In this document: positions 45,221 to 56,399 of the stretch, piece by piece
Position numbering within the stretch: the stretch's first letter is position 1
How the letters are laid out: each line of letters opens with the position of its first letter
NCBI GenBank assembly: GCA_958510875.1
Contig: OY294067.1
Location: 60,152,039-60,216,038 of the forward strand
Direction of reading: 5' to 3'
DNA length: 64,000 nucleotides
Source: Endomychus coccineus
Taxonomy: Eukaryota > Arthropoda > Insecta > Coleoptera > Endomychidae
Translations under genes and position numbers: made by a program
The notes under the pieces: generated by a model
Told to the model about the DNA's origin: nothing
Seen by the model: the letters and a program-made list of their open reading frames with translations, nothing else
The model's database searches: none

Positions 45221-46871
45221 CAGTGGCGGCTCCTCGAAGGAGGCTAAGGAGGCTCAGCCTCCTCACCAATTTATCTTAATGATCATTCTCCATTTTATTT
45301 CTTGTTTCTCTGATAATTTTTTTAATTTTACAATTAATTCCCCGTTCTCAGTAGGTATTTTTAATCTGGCAACAGTGGCCAGAGGCTAGATTCTCTATAT
45401 ATCTCAAACGCTAAATACGTGTGGTCAACACAGTTGCCGTTTTCCAAGCAGTTCAATTGCCAGATAGGGTAAAAGAGCGAATATGGCAACACCCTATGTA
45501 GGCTAGCTTCTCGTACGGAATCGTCGGTCGAATGAAATACTATTACTTGCTACCGCCCTTCCGCTAGAAGAATGCGACACGTGTCGTGTTCCGTTAGTTC
45601 TTGTTTTTGTACCGCGAGGCGAAGTAAGGTTAAATAGTTAGGTTATAATTTATCTAATCGGTGAACGTTAAAATGATGAGTGACTAAGTTGCTGGGTTCT
45701 TAGAAAATCCATTCAGTGGATTAACATATGATAGAAAAGAGTTTTGTCAAAAATAAACGGCCTTTACCGGATTTGAAAGGATTAGTGGTGACGATGACAG
45801 GTATGTTTCAAAATCGAAATACACAATAAATTATATTGCTTGCTATTTATATCTGATACAACTTCATGTTGGGGGCACTCGGGTTATGACGATTTGAAAA
45901 ATTTAGCTCGTGGTATAGACAGACATGAAAAATCGCAGGAACATATTACATCGAGTATTAAGTTTAAATTAACCGGTAAACATAATATTGTTAAAGGAGG
46001 AAAACATATAATTTGTTAGACAAGAAACTACATTATAAACAACTTTTTTATGAAATTTCAGATACTATTAAAGGTCAAATTGAGATTCGATTTTCCGATT
46101 TACATGAATTGAAGTTTTTCGACTTGACGAATAGAAGATTTTTCGAATCTTTTTCAAAAGAGTTTCCCAATACACTTTTAGATAACTTAGTTCTAAAATA
46201 TAAATTTTTTGATAAAATAGCACTGCACAATGAATTATGGGTTATATACCTACTCGGATAAAGATATTTTAGGCCAGTACGACATTCACGCCGATATGAT
46301 AAAATATATGATAGACAATGATTTGCAACAAGTTTTACCTCAGTTTTATAAACTACTTTGTTTGACAGTCACCATTCCTGTCACGTCGGCATCGGTGGAG
46401 AGATCATTTTCTACTCTCAAACGAACTAAAACTTACATGCGAAATACAATTGGCCAAAATCGTTTATACAATGTTAGTTTGATATCTATTGAAAAAGATT
46501 TAGTAAAACACTTAAAACAAAATGATACATTTTATGATAATATTATTGATAATTTTTCGCAAACTAAAGACCGTAGAATTCCGTTAATATATAAAAAAAG
46601 TTAATAAAAATAATAAAAAAAAACAAAATATGAAAAATTTCAAAAAAAAATAAAAAATATCAAAAATCCAAAAAAAAAACGAACAAAAAAATTTTTTGCC
46701 AAGAGAAACCCTACACCTCTTGGTTCTTGCTTGGCAACAATTAATTTTGTCACTGAAGTAGCTGGTACGGTCGCTGTGCAAAGGTGTAATTTATTGGCTG
46801 AATAGAGTATATTTTTACAAGAACGTTTTATGTCCAGCCTCCTCTCTTAAAATGTTCACGAGCCGCCACTG
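45221..46871 (+). mobile_element. hAT derivative with perfect 8-bp target duplication
   Basis: The ends CAGTGGCGGCTCCTCGAAGG and CGAGCCGCCACTG are inverted. GACAATAG flanks both sides exactly (45213-45220, 46872-46879). Inside are plus-strand parts of a TTF-type hAT: KNKRPLPDLKGLV (about 45750), then SGYDDLKNLARGIDRHEKSQ (about 45885), then the C-terminal half at 46013-46604. Most of the central catalytic region is deleted. Non-autonomous, and the perfect duplication suggests fairly recent insertion. Confidence 0.9.
46013..46604 (+). pseudogene. hAT transposase C-terminal half, one frameshift
   Basis: Two frames overlap near 46230-46261: the first ends KIALHNELWVIY and the second continues YSDKDILGQYDIHADMIKYM, then LLCLTVTIPVTSASVERSFS and TLKRTKTYMRNTIGQNRLYN with VSLISIEKDL. 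The last stretch is the hAT dimerisation domain (SASVERSFS...LK). A single frameshift joins them. This is the best-kept hAT coding piece in the window, but it lacks the DDE residues of the N-terminal half. Confidence 0.8.
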
Positions 46872-46879
46872 GACAATAG

Positions 46880-47699
46880 CACTACCGCTTCCCAACATTT
46901 CTAATTTTGTCTTTTACGTTACCGACAATCTAATGTTATGCCAACTACATACATGAATCATGTAAATCAATCGACCACAACTCAAATCTCAACTTCTAAT
47001 TATTCTACCTAAAATTAACAACTTGGTAAAGTTAAAAATAATCTTTGGTACGTCTTCAGAAGAGATGTAAGCTCAACAATGATGTTCTTCCGCGCTTCTG
47101 AAATAGCTGGTACTTGTATCTTGTATCCCTTGCCTCCTCTATTCACAATTCACAGCTGTTTTTTCATTATTCTTAGTCCTTGTTAGATGTTCATATAGAT
47201 ATCCGAAGATGTTATGCTATTTTCAGTTGATATATGTGAGCTTCTAGGTAAATAACTTATAGCGTAAGTGGATAATTGTGTTTGCACTGACGTTCCAGGG
47301 CCGGATTGGTTTAATGAATTTTTCCCCAAACATTATTGTGAGCGTAATTCACGAGGTGGTGTTCTTTGATTAAGAATGTATCGTTATATAAAATTAGTTT
47401 TATGTAATGAAAATTTTACTGAAAGACTTTATGTCATCCATATTCATGATAAAATTTGGATACTTACTGAACTCAGTGTTCAGTTTTTCACGATTGATTT
47501 TTTTTTAATAGCTCTATTCTTGGCGTAATGAAGTCTTCACTTATGACAACTGCTACAGCTACCATCTAAGCTATCTTTATTGTGGGAAGTGTTTTTACTG
47601 TGTACCAAGAATTACCCAAGAGATCATAACTTTACAAAGCTGAGATTCTTCTTGTCGACCAATTTACGATACCCTTCATAAGATATTATAGAATTACGA
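46880..47699. other. no gene seen
   Basis: Nothing recognised. Confidence 0.45.
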
Positions 47700-47719
47700 A
47701 GTTATTATGTAATTGTTAT

Positions 47720-48270
47720 GTTATCGAAATATTACTGACAAATAACACCCATTATTAGGGGCATGTTTCCTTCTATAATGAGGATTGCTGGGATTGGAGG
47801 ACTCTACACTAAACGTTTCTCGATTATATCTTCATCAATTGGATTTTTCCCTCGTCCATCAGAAGCAGTGACAATTTCACAGGTATGTTTGCTTGATAAA
47901 ACATTTAGCAACACCTTATCAGTCTTTCTATTGTACTGTAGAGGTGCGGAAAAAACTCTTAGATACAGAACTAATGGACATTTAAGATAATAATAATAGA
48001 ATGTATTACTTCTACTTGAAGTTTCAGCAATTGTTTTATTTTTAGCTGTTCTAGTTTTCGTGTGGTGTATCATAAAGTTCCTTTGTTCAGCACGAGTCAT
48101 AGCCCAAAATTTTTCATTAATATCAATTTGCCATTCTACAGGAATTTTCTTAGACCACTGCTTGTTGCATTTATCTTCACAAATTTCTTTCACTTTGTAT
48201 TTTTTTTAAATTAGTTCAATATTCTTCTGCTTTTTTCTTCCCATTATCGATTCATCACACTTCCCCCTTT
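47720..48270 (-). pseudogene. transposon-type ORF of an unnamed insect family, frameshifted
   Basis: The 129-codon minus-strand frame (48193-47804) reads KEICEDKCNKQWSKKIPVEW, INEKFWAMTRAEQRNFMIHH, STRSNTFYYYYLK-like sequence and TASDGRGKNPIDEDIIEKR. In the next frame it continues NPSNPHYRRKHAPNNGCYL (about 47780). Multicopy insect proteins of this design (CxxKC...FW...QR.F...; FYY; DxRGK; HYRREHAPNRRYL) are common and behave like transposon ORFs, but I cannot name a superfamily. Frame broken at about 47805. Confidence 0.5.
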
Positions 48271-48829
48271 TTTGATTTCATCTTTCTTTGTATAAAATTT
48301 GGTTTCTTCTTGGTCAAATATCTTTTGATTGATTGTATCTATAATTTTATACAACAAAGACTTGATAAAAACTCTGGTTTGGCACTTTTCGACTATTGTC
48401 GATGGGATGTATTATTGAAGGTTATATTATTTTCATTGAAGATCATACTGGTGTATGTATTTTGGTTATTATTCTCGAAATCTCCAAATACCCCTCTCCA
48501 ACTTGTCTTTCTTCTATGCCTTTTGATTGTGCATAAATCTGCATCGGAATTTGCTAAAACGGCATGTGGGAATTCTAAAAATCTTGCCATATCATCAGGC
48601 AACTTTCCAAATGTATTTATACTAAGTACTCGAACGTATTGCAGGTATATTTGATAATTGATTAAATATTGATCAAGCATTACGTTATGAAAATCCATTC
48701 TAAAATAAAATAGGTAGGTAACTATTGAATGTTTTATTTTCATTAATTCCAAATTTTCAAAGTAAGTTAAGTATTGACCTAGCTCATAAAATGCAGAATA
48801 ATTCAGATAGTTTTACCAAAAATAATAAT

Positions 48830-49125
48830 GATAAATCATCCGATGAAGACAAAGCTGACATTTGGGTCTTGCCCTAAGATATATATTGGTCAGTCAGGGA
48901 AGACATTCAAAAAACGGATCGAAAAACATAGGCTTAGTTTCATTAATAAAAATGTGATTCGTTCGACCTTTGCAGGACATTTAATTATGAAAAACCATAA
49001 CTTAATAATTTTAAGATTTTACACATTCAGAATAGATGTAATGAATCAAATTTGCTGGAATCCCTTGAAATTAATGAATATAAGAAGTCCGATATCCAAT
49101 AGAACGATCAAGAAATACTTATAAT
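48830..49125 (+). pseudogene. Penelope-like element 3, GIY-YIG endonuclease fragment
   Basis: The 98-codon frame contains GSCPKIYIGQSGKTFKKRIE, then KHRLSF and FAGHLIMKNHNL. This is the GIY-YIG core with an intact YIG motif and the arginine and EKH positions. The reverse transcriptase is not visible upstream, so this is a truncated copy. It is on the opposite strand to gene A and lies in its large intron. Confidence 0.65.
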
Positions 49126-49440
49126 TCTCCCTTGTTAAAATTAGATTTTCCGTTTGCTACCAGTATATTTCACCGTTTAATCCCTCGATGGGTTAAGCCC
49201 AATTAGATAAAATTCCACTAACCATCTATCCTAAAATTATCATTAAAATTATATATTACGTTAGCTCTTTTATGATAAGTTAGTACGTTATTGTTATTAT
49301 TATATTATTATTTATTTATTAAATTAGTGAAAATCAATCGTTCAATAGTTTAAGTTTAGATATCTCTGTGCTGGTGAAACAACTCTTAAAATTCATCAAT
49401 AAACTTTACAGTCGATTTACTAGTCGTTCGATTAACTTGG
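49126..49440. other. no gene seen
   Basis: AT-rich intron sequence. Confidence 0.5.
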
Positions 49441-49449
49441 AAATTTGGC

Positions 49450-50235
49450 AGGTGCTCATTCTATTTAAAATTGGCATATGGGGGTTTTTGAGGTTGGAGA
49501 TCATGATTTTCTAGGGAAACTTTAAGAATTCGAGATGGCGCGGTTCCAAAATGATGAACGAGTTTCGTGATTATATGGTTCGAATCTTTCCAAAATTGGC
49601 ATATGGGGGTTTTTGGGGTCAGAGATCATTATTTTTCAGACAAAATTCAAAAAAAGAATAGGACGACTCCAAGATTGAGGACTAGTTTTCTGATTAAGGT
49701 CCGAGTCTATTTAAAATTGGTATATGTGAGTTTTTGAGGTCGAAGATTATGATTTTTCAGTCAAAATTCGGAAATTGAAGATGCGGCACCAATATGGTGA
49801 ACGAATTTTGTAATATTGGTCTGATTCTATTCAAAATTGGAATATGGGGGTTTTGGGGTCGGAGATCATGATTTTTTAAACAAAATTAAAAAATTCGAGA
49901 TGTCGGCTCTAAGACGATGGACTTGTTTTATGATTATGGTCCGAATCTATTCAAAATTGGTATATGGGGGTCAGAGATAATAACTTTTCAGACAAAACTC
50001 AAAAAATTAATATGACGCCTCCAAGACTGAGGACGAATTTTCTGATTAAGGTTCCAGTCTATTTAAAATTAGCATATGTGGGTTTTGGAGGTCGAAGATC
50101 ATGATTTTTCACTCAAAATTAAGAAATTTGAGATAGCGGCACCAAGATGAATTTTGTGATGCTTTTCAAAATTAGTGTGTGAGGATTTTTGGGGTTGAAG
50201 ATGAGTAAATTGTCACAATTCGAGATAGCGGCTCC
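49450..50235 (+). repeat. tandem repeat, about seven units of 105-126 bp
   Basis: Anchors of the type AAATTGGCATATGGGGGTTT occur near 49470, 49597, 49718, 49837, 49957, 50068 and 50174. Each unit then has GGTCGGAGATCATGATTTTT and AAAATTC...GAGAT. The GATCATGATT core resembles the motif of the palindromic elements. Units differ at many sites, so the array is old. Confidence 0.8.
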
Positions 50236-50777
50236 TCTAAATTTTTGACTGACTTGTAGGTATTCAATACAGTTGAAACTTTGGTAAAGACCTATAGAAA
50301 CCTGAGAGACCTACAATACTGAAACCCTTACGGAAATGAACAGAATTAGGAATAATGTTATGACTTTTGTTACTAAAAAAAGAAAAATAAAATATAAGAA
50401 AAAATAAAATATGAGTAAGAAAATTTGTTTTAAACAAGCTTTCATTATTATTTATAACTTACATCTAATACCTAATAAGACAATTATTTTTCCTTTTCAG
50501 TACACTTTAAAATAAAAGGTTGTCTTTAATTTTTTTTTACTTGTAATTCTATATTAGCTTCTGTTTTTATAAGATCATCATGGATAGTAACATAGTGAAT
50601 TCCATTTCATAGAAAATTAAATGAATTCAAATGAATGGAAACACAACAACGATATAATAAAGAAATGTACCTACAGATCTTAGATAATATAAATCCGTTT
50701 TGTAATGCCACTTTCAATTTGTTACTTTGGCTTAAACGATAATTTACATAATAAAATGTAGTTTCTTTAATACTTAC
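50236..50777. other. gene A intron; no gene seen
   Basis: Nothing recognised. Confidence 0.5.
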
Positions 50778-51044
50778 ACTTGTCACGTACACATTTTTGA
50801 GAACTTGTCTTAAGCTGATAAAGTTCTTTACATTCACAATGTCCGTAGTGACATTCTGATGCATCTCCTAACAGAGAAGTACACTGTAGATTATCCACAC
50901 AAGGAGACTTAATTCTTCTCGCTTTTTGTAAGCACTGCGTTCCATTGGATACATATTTTTCGTTGCAAATGCATTTAGAATCTGAACAAGTACTGAATTG
51001 TATCAGTGAACAATCTTCGTTAAATAGACATTTTCCTCCCAGAT
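50778..51044 (-). CDS. gene A, internal exon: two EB/EGF-like modules
   Basis: This exon has 267 bp (89 codons), acceptor TAATTTTATAG, perfect donor GTAAGT, and phase 1 at both ends. Module one has GGKCLFNEDC, FSTCSDSKCICNEKY and QCLQ; module two has SPCVDNLQC, SECHYGHCECKELY and KCVRDK. It has the same double-module design as gene B exon 4, supporting common descent of the two genes. Extracellular; function unknown. Confidence 0.75.
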
Positions 51045-52000
51045 CTATAAAATTACAAAATTATTGTATATAAGTACAATTAATATTATAGTTCAATGAA
51101 CTGATAATTCTGATAATACCGGAGACTCGATTAAATGAGGAATGTCAAGAATCATTTTCTCTTCGATTGTGTATTATCAAATATATAATAACTGATGAAA
51201 GGGGTAGTGTCGCCCTATAATATCTGAACTAAGGTTCAGATGGTTGGAATCACAACACTGGGTACGAAATGTGATGTATTGTTTTATAATGTTCACTAAC
51301 TTAGACTGACTAAGAACTAATTTAATTAGCTGAACTTACTAAACTTACTATCATCTAATGTATCTTCTTAAGGGAGAAGTCTTGCTCCTCTAATAATAGT
51401 TTATGCTATAGTTCTACGAAGGTTAACCTAAGTGCCGGCATTGACACTCATGTCATGCACTCACAGTCATAACCTTGTCGACTCATCATTTGATATGCTA
51501 TATAATACAAATAACAAATAAATTGTATAAATAAGAAATAACCACCCTCATATACTGAAAATACTGTTAGAGTACTGAGGATCTTTCAGCTAGGTAACAT
51601 TAGAAATCAAAATGTGCCTATTTGAATACTATTTGGGGATAATAAAGCAAACAAGGGGTTACCCTTAGCTGGAGATAAATCGGAATTCAATAAATTGCTT
51701 TTATTAAATAATTATCAAAAAAAGTAAAAGAAAGGAAGAAAAAAAAGTCTCCAGGGTGGGATCGAACCCGGGTTAACGCTAGTGTACATCATCTTTGATA
51801 ATTAAAAATTGGAATTTGATTTTTTTTTGTGTGACTGTCAAACGCTGAAGCAGGGAAATGGTATATTGAGATAGCCACAAGAGACATCTATATTCTGAAA
51901 CGAAAAACACAAAAAAAACTTAGCAGGATTTTTCTCCGGATTGACGCAACCTAGAAGATCGTGCGTGATATCAAAATTTGCGTAAGTGTTTCAGCTATTT
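51045..52000. other. gene A intron; Penelope-type terminal fragment and tRNA-like B box
   Basis: 51560-51620 (minus) is a decayed copy of the hammerhead-like repeat, lacking the CTGATGA box. At 51754-51769 the minus strand carries GGGTTCGATCCCACCC, a perfect RNA polymerase III B box followed by a T run; no A box is clear. The rest is unassigned. Confidence 0.45.
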
Positions 52001-52029
52001 AACTATCAATTTATTTTCCTAATTCAAAC

Positions 52030-52692
52030 TTTCTGACTTGGAAATTTTCTCATTTTTCGCGGTTTTTTTTTTCAAACTGGTCTAAAATCGGCCCATATGA
52101 ACAAAATTGTGGCAGGATTTTGGTTCACAGGTGGAAGCCAACAATATCTTCCGTTTGAATTTTGTTTTGAGCCAAAAGGTTAATTTGGCCCGCAATCGCA
52201 AAATTACGTTTTCTACGAAAAGTGCGATTGCAGCGTCCTCTTTTCAAATGTCAAACAAATGAAAAACTAATATTAAAGTCCACACAAAATACTATCAATG
52301 TATTTTAAGCATTAGTTGATACGACAAACAGTCATCTTATAATTTACAATTGAACAAACGTTTGATTTTGCTCGAAAATCGCACTTTTTGGGCCATATAT
52401 TAGGCCCGTCACTTCTAATTGGCTTCATTTCGCTCGATTTGATGTCTTACGACTTTTTCTGTCATGAAATGATTGAGTGGAACTCAGAGTTCTTCTAAAA
52501 ATTTTAAAAAACATCCAAGTTGGGGCAATTTGGACCCAAAAAATGGCCAATAACTCAAGCAGCATAGGGCCCAGACATTTTTAATGTCCATATTCGTGAT
52601 AAGTGCATCCAAAAACATGAAGATTGACCAAAATTAAGTAACGTAAAAATTTGAACCCTGAAAATCACAGAGGGACTGGACTAATTATCCAA
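52030..52692. mobile_element. one-armed relative of the palindromic elements
   Basis: It ends GGGACTGGACTA, matching the terminal repeat of the group. Near 52545-52610 it holds AATGGCCAATAACTCAAGCA and CCATATTCGTGATAAGTGCA, which correspond to the same landmarks in element 4 (AATGGCCAATATCT..., CCATATTCGTAATCAGCG). The mirror arm is not recognisable. Confidence 0.5.
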
Positions 52693-53251
52693 TTTCAATT
52701 ATACTATTCTAGCAATGCATTATTCCCCCACTTGTTACCTGTGTCTTATGTTGTGCCATGAATAGCAAGATCATTCATATTTTCATACATTATATCATTT
52801 GAAGATGACACGCTAGTGTCGAAACCATATTCACGATTTGTTTCTATAATATTTGTGATAAAAAACAAGGTAAAAGTGTTTTATTTTGTTATATGAATCA
52901 ACTGTATTTCTGAACCGAAATTTCATTACACCCTGTATCTGTGAAGACTGCATATATTTATGCACCCCGTATTATTCATTTTGGTTCACACGCATACTGA
53001 AAACACAGGAAACTAATTAATTAGACAAACTATTACGACCCATGACAATTAAATTAGAGGGCAGCTTCCACTGTGTTACTTAAAACAAACACAACGCATT
53101 CGAACCAATAAAATGAGAGTTTCACATGCTAATGATTATTTTTCAAACATTACAACGCTAATAGTGTTTATAGTTGTCAAAGAGCTATTTGTAAAATATG
53201 AGGCTACATTTTAATGACAGTTAAAGATTACTGTTTGTGTGAAATACATAC
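52693..53251. other. gene A intron; no gene seen
   Basis: Nothing recognised apart from short inverted words. Confidence 0.45.
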
Positions 53252-53389
53252 CGACATTTATATAACAAGAGCCATTATGGTCATGCATATGTTGTTGACA
53301 TATACATTTATTTTCTTGACATCTACTGTGGGGTGTTTTGTTATAACACTGCACACTTTCTTCGCAACTACCACCAACTCCACTAGAAA
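53252..53389 (-). CDS. gene A, internal exon: one EB/EGF-like module
   Basis: This exon has 138 bp (46 codons), acceptor CTATATTTCAG, donor GTATGT, and phase 1 on both sides. It reads GVGGSCEESVQCYN, SRCQENKCICQQHM and GSCYINV: six cysteines, module spacing as in gene B. This is the most 5' gene A exon I can support with domain evidence; the start codon and signal peptide must lie further right. Confidence 0.75.
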
Positions 53390-54235
53390 CTGAAATATAG
53401 AATCGGATTTAGATTGGTAGGTGAGGAGACAACATTTATTTTCTATGCCTGGGTTATATAATTAGTCATTTATTACTTCAATCCTTCCTTAATATATAAT
53501 AATCTTTATTGGAAAGGTGTTACATATAGAATTAACATAGAGAAAAATGGATTAGCGCATTTTAAATTCATTCACTAAGTCTATTTTCTAGAAACTGAAA
53601 AAAAGAATATTACTAAATTATATTCCCCTTTTCCTATCGCACAATACAAGTTCTTCTGTTTAGCTTTTCAATAATACGATGCGTTTGGCTTTTTCATACT
53701 TGCACATTAGTCCTATACTTCAATCAATCTGATTCCATCTGTATATTTAACCTGCAGAAATGTCGGAATTTCTCATTCAAATTATGTGTTTACTCAGTGG
53801 CTTCTGATAGTTTATGTGACAGCAGTTGTCAGCATGAAACAAGATTATATGATGAGTATTATGACTATAACTGTGATTATATAATTCATCATAAATTAGG
53901 CCGATAGCAATCACAAATTTTACATAGTTATCATGTATAGATACACGAATATACTCTTGACGACGTGGTTTAATCACTGCGGTTTTTGGTTGGTCCAACA
54001 AAGCAAAAATAATAAATAATAATTCAAATCTAGAGCCATGATTTAATAACTGTCATAATAACAAAGGTTTATATTCATTAACAAACAAATAAAATAGCAA
54101 TAAGCTTCAGATTTAGAAATAAGCGAATCAGTTGAATCTTTAACGCCTGTAAACATGGTGAAAACGCACAATTCATTTAGAAACAGTTTTTGACATTTTG
54201 TGAAGAGCGAAAAATTTGAATTTCTTCAGCAGACT
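53390..54235. other. no gene seen
   Basis: The minus-strand frame at 54001-53777 has no domain. Confidence 0.45.
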
Positions 54236-54259
54236 TCGAACGAAAACTTGGTAATATAC

Positions 54260-55140
54260 TCAAATATTGGATTTTCAAAATGAAGCGAGCTAATGGCAAC
54301 GATTACAAGGAAGGAGTTGTGAAGACGATTTGGTATATTTCCGCAAAGCTTCTCCAGAAAAAGTACCTACTTTGAAGATTTCAATCGGTAAATAAACGTA
54401 TTCAAAGTCATAGTTTTTGAGGATGTCAGAAAGGCACATCCGGCCAAAAGAAGAGAGCTGCAAGCGCTTCCAGAGAAAAGAAAATCCAGTTTTGCAGCTC
54501 TGACAACTGAAGAGATCATCATTGAAAACTATGACGAAAACTCATCGGACGGCTTACAAAACATATTCTACCAGATTTCTGCCGTTGAGCTCGCATGGCG
54601 TGGCAACAAAGCAACCTTTTACCTAGTAGAATTTTTCAAGAACAAAGTCGACATATATGGTGAACTTACTGGGCCGTATTGAATACAACACCATATTCTC
54701 CAAAACTACACAGGGAGGAGAAAAACATACCACTGCATCTGAATGGTTAACATCGAACATAGAAATTCAAAACAAATGTCCAGTGCGTCTACTACAGAAA
54801 ATATTAAGCAAAAGAACACCAAATATCAAAACGAATCTATTATTCTTAACTTCAAATCCGGATTGAAGAGAGACAGGTATTTGGTGTAAAAATTGTCCAA
54901 TGGGTATTAGCCAACTCAGTACGTGGACACATCTAGGCGCGCAAAGTATTGGGATTAATATCAAGAAGGTAAGAATATCATTCAAATCGTTCCTCCGCTG
55001 TAAGAAACCAACTTACAAGAAGTAAGTGAGCCTCTCAAACCATACCTAAAGCTAAGCAACGAACATGATCTTAAAATCGTTGAAAAAATGAGAATAAGAA
55101 CCCTGCCGTGCACTACCAATATCAAGCTCATCGACAGAAC
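54260..55140 (+). pseudogene. broken ORF of unknown type, probably transposon-derived
   Basis: The plus strand from 54424 is open with FEDVRKAHPAKRRELQALPE, SSFAALTTEEIIIENYDENS and FFKNKVDIYGELTGPY, then a stop near 54680. Another frame continues to about 54866. The composition is higher in GC and codon-like compared with its surroundings. I do not recognise a domain; a retroelement gag-like ORF is one possibility. Confidence 0.3.
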
Positions 55141-55149
55141 AATGTTTCA

Positions 55150-56200
55150 AATATTACTAACAATAATTGTACGTTCAATTTTCATACAAAATAAATTATA
55201 AATATGATAATTATTATCGCTCTATTCATTATATAATTGTAACGAATACCACTCAAGCAAACGAAAATATTCAATTATACTAACCTCCTCATTCTCCGTA
55301 TATCCTTAACACAGCACTCCAGCTAACGCTTGGTAGTATAATCGATCATTTTATATGCTCTTCTGATATCATAATGAATAATTCCAAAAGTCAGCCTAAT
55401 ATAAGTTATCAATATACAATATAGAGTGGTAAAATACATTATGAAGTCAATTTGAATACAATTCCAATGAAAAAGAAAATAGTATAATTTGATGTCTTTC
55501 TATAGCTGTTTCTAAATCGTTTCCAATATATTTCCTGTCCCTATGATCATACATTTCACCTGCAGAAGGGTGCGAAAGTTAGTTTGCTAAAAATTATCAG
55601 GGAAGTCAATGATCGATTGACTACAGTTCACTTAACTTTTTGGTTATTTTGTTCACTACAAGACACAATTTGACTACTCTATTTTATAAACACTGATTCA
55701 AATTATTAAATCTGATAATATCAGCAAATTGGCATTTTTTTAGAAACGGGTAAAAGTTTATCAATTACCAAAAATGAATACTGATTCACCTAATTTTGAA
55801 CATAAGCCCCAAATATTGATTTATTCGCATCAGCATCACAAATAGTATTTATTAGATCGATACACCTAACATGTGTCAAATTAATTAATTAATTTGAAGT
55901 TACTAAAAGTGAGAAATTTCGCTATTTTATACGAATGTTATAACACTCTAGCGCTTTAGACTTCGCGATTTTCACGTGGCCTATCGAAATTAGAAGGTTC
56001 GAATTATCTAAAAACATAATTGCATGAACTCCAGACGTCCTATGTAATTAGCTACGAACGAAATCATTTTGACATATGCCTCTAGGAGCTCGCTACGCGT
56101 CAGTTAGAGTTTATACGTTAGACGCGCTTAGCAGAGACCTGAGAGTACCTGTTTCTATTAAGCTATTGCATATATTGCATATAGCTTTTATCGCGGGCTT
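55150..56200. other. no gene seen
   Basis: AT-rich; nothing recognised. Confidence 0.45.
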
Positions 56201-56224
56201 TGAGCGCGGCGACCGAATCAAGAA

Positions 56225-56399
56225 ATTCCGTAACGAAAAATAACAGGAACTCGTTTATGTTGCGCTCTCTCGGGTGACTAATATTGAAAAATTGTATATC
56301 ACGACAAAAAACGATAATTCTACATTCAAGTTTTATAATAATCGAAGGCAAGCTGCATCGACTGCATCTTTGTTGCAAAATTCAAAAGACTGCCTTTAA
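56225..56399 (+). pseudogene. Helentron Pif1-type helicase, C-terminal end
   Basis: YVALSRVTNIEKLYI at 56256-56300 is the last conserved motif of Pif1/RecD-like helicases (family form YVALSRVRS...LYI). It continues KNDNSTFKFYNNRRQAASTA and stops at 56397-56399. The endonuclease frame begins just before this stop in another register, so helicase and endonuclease were one polyprotein that a frameshift has split. Rep and most of the helicase are absent. Confidence 0.7.

Noticed and set aside
48393..48752. 119-codon minus-strand frame as a gene
   Set aside because: No recognised domain, no convincing splice sites, and AT-rich composition at both ends; left unassigned.
52800..52830. GATGACACGCTAGTGTCGAAAC as another hammerhead ribozyme
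   Set aside because: Stem II (GACAC/GTGTC) and GAAA are present, but the CTGATGA box is altered and no cleavage-site arm pairs, so it fails as a ribozyme.
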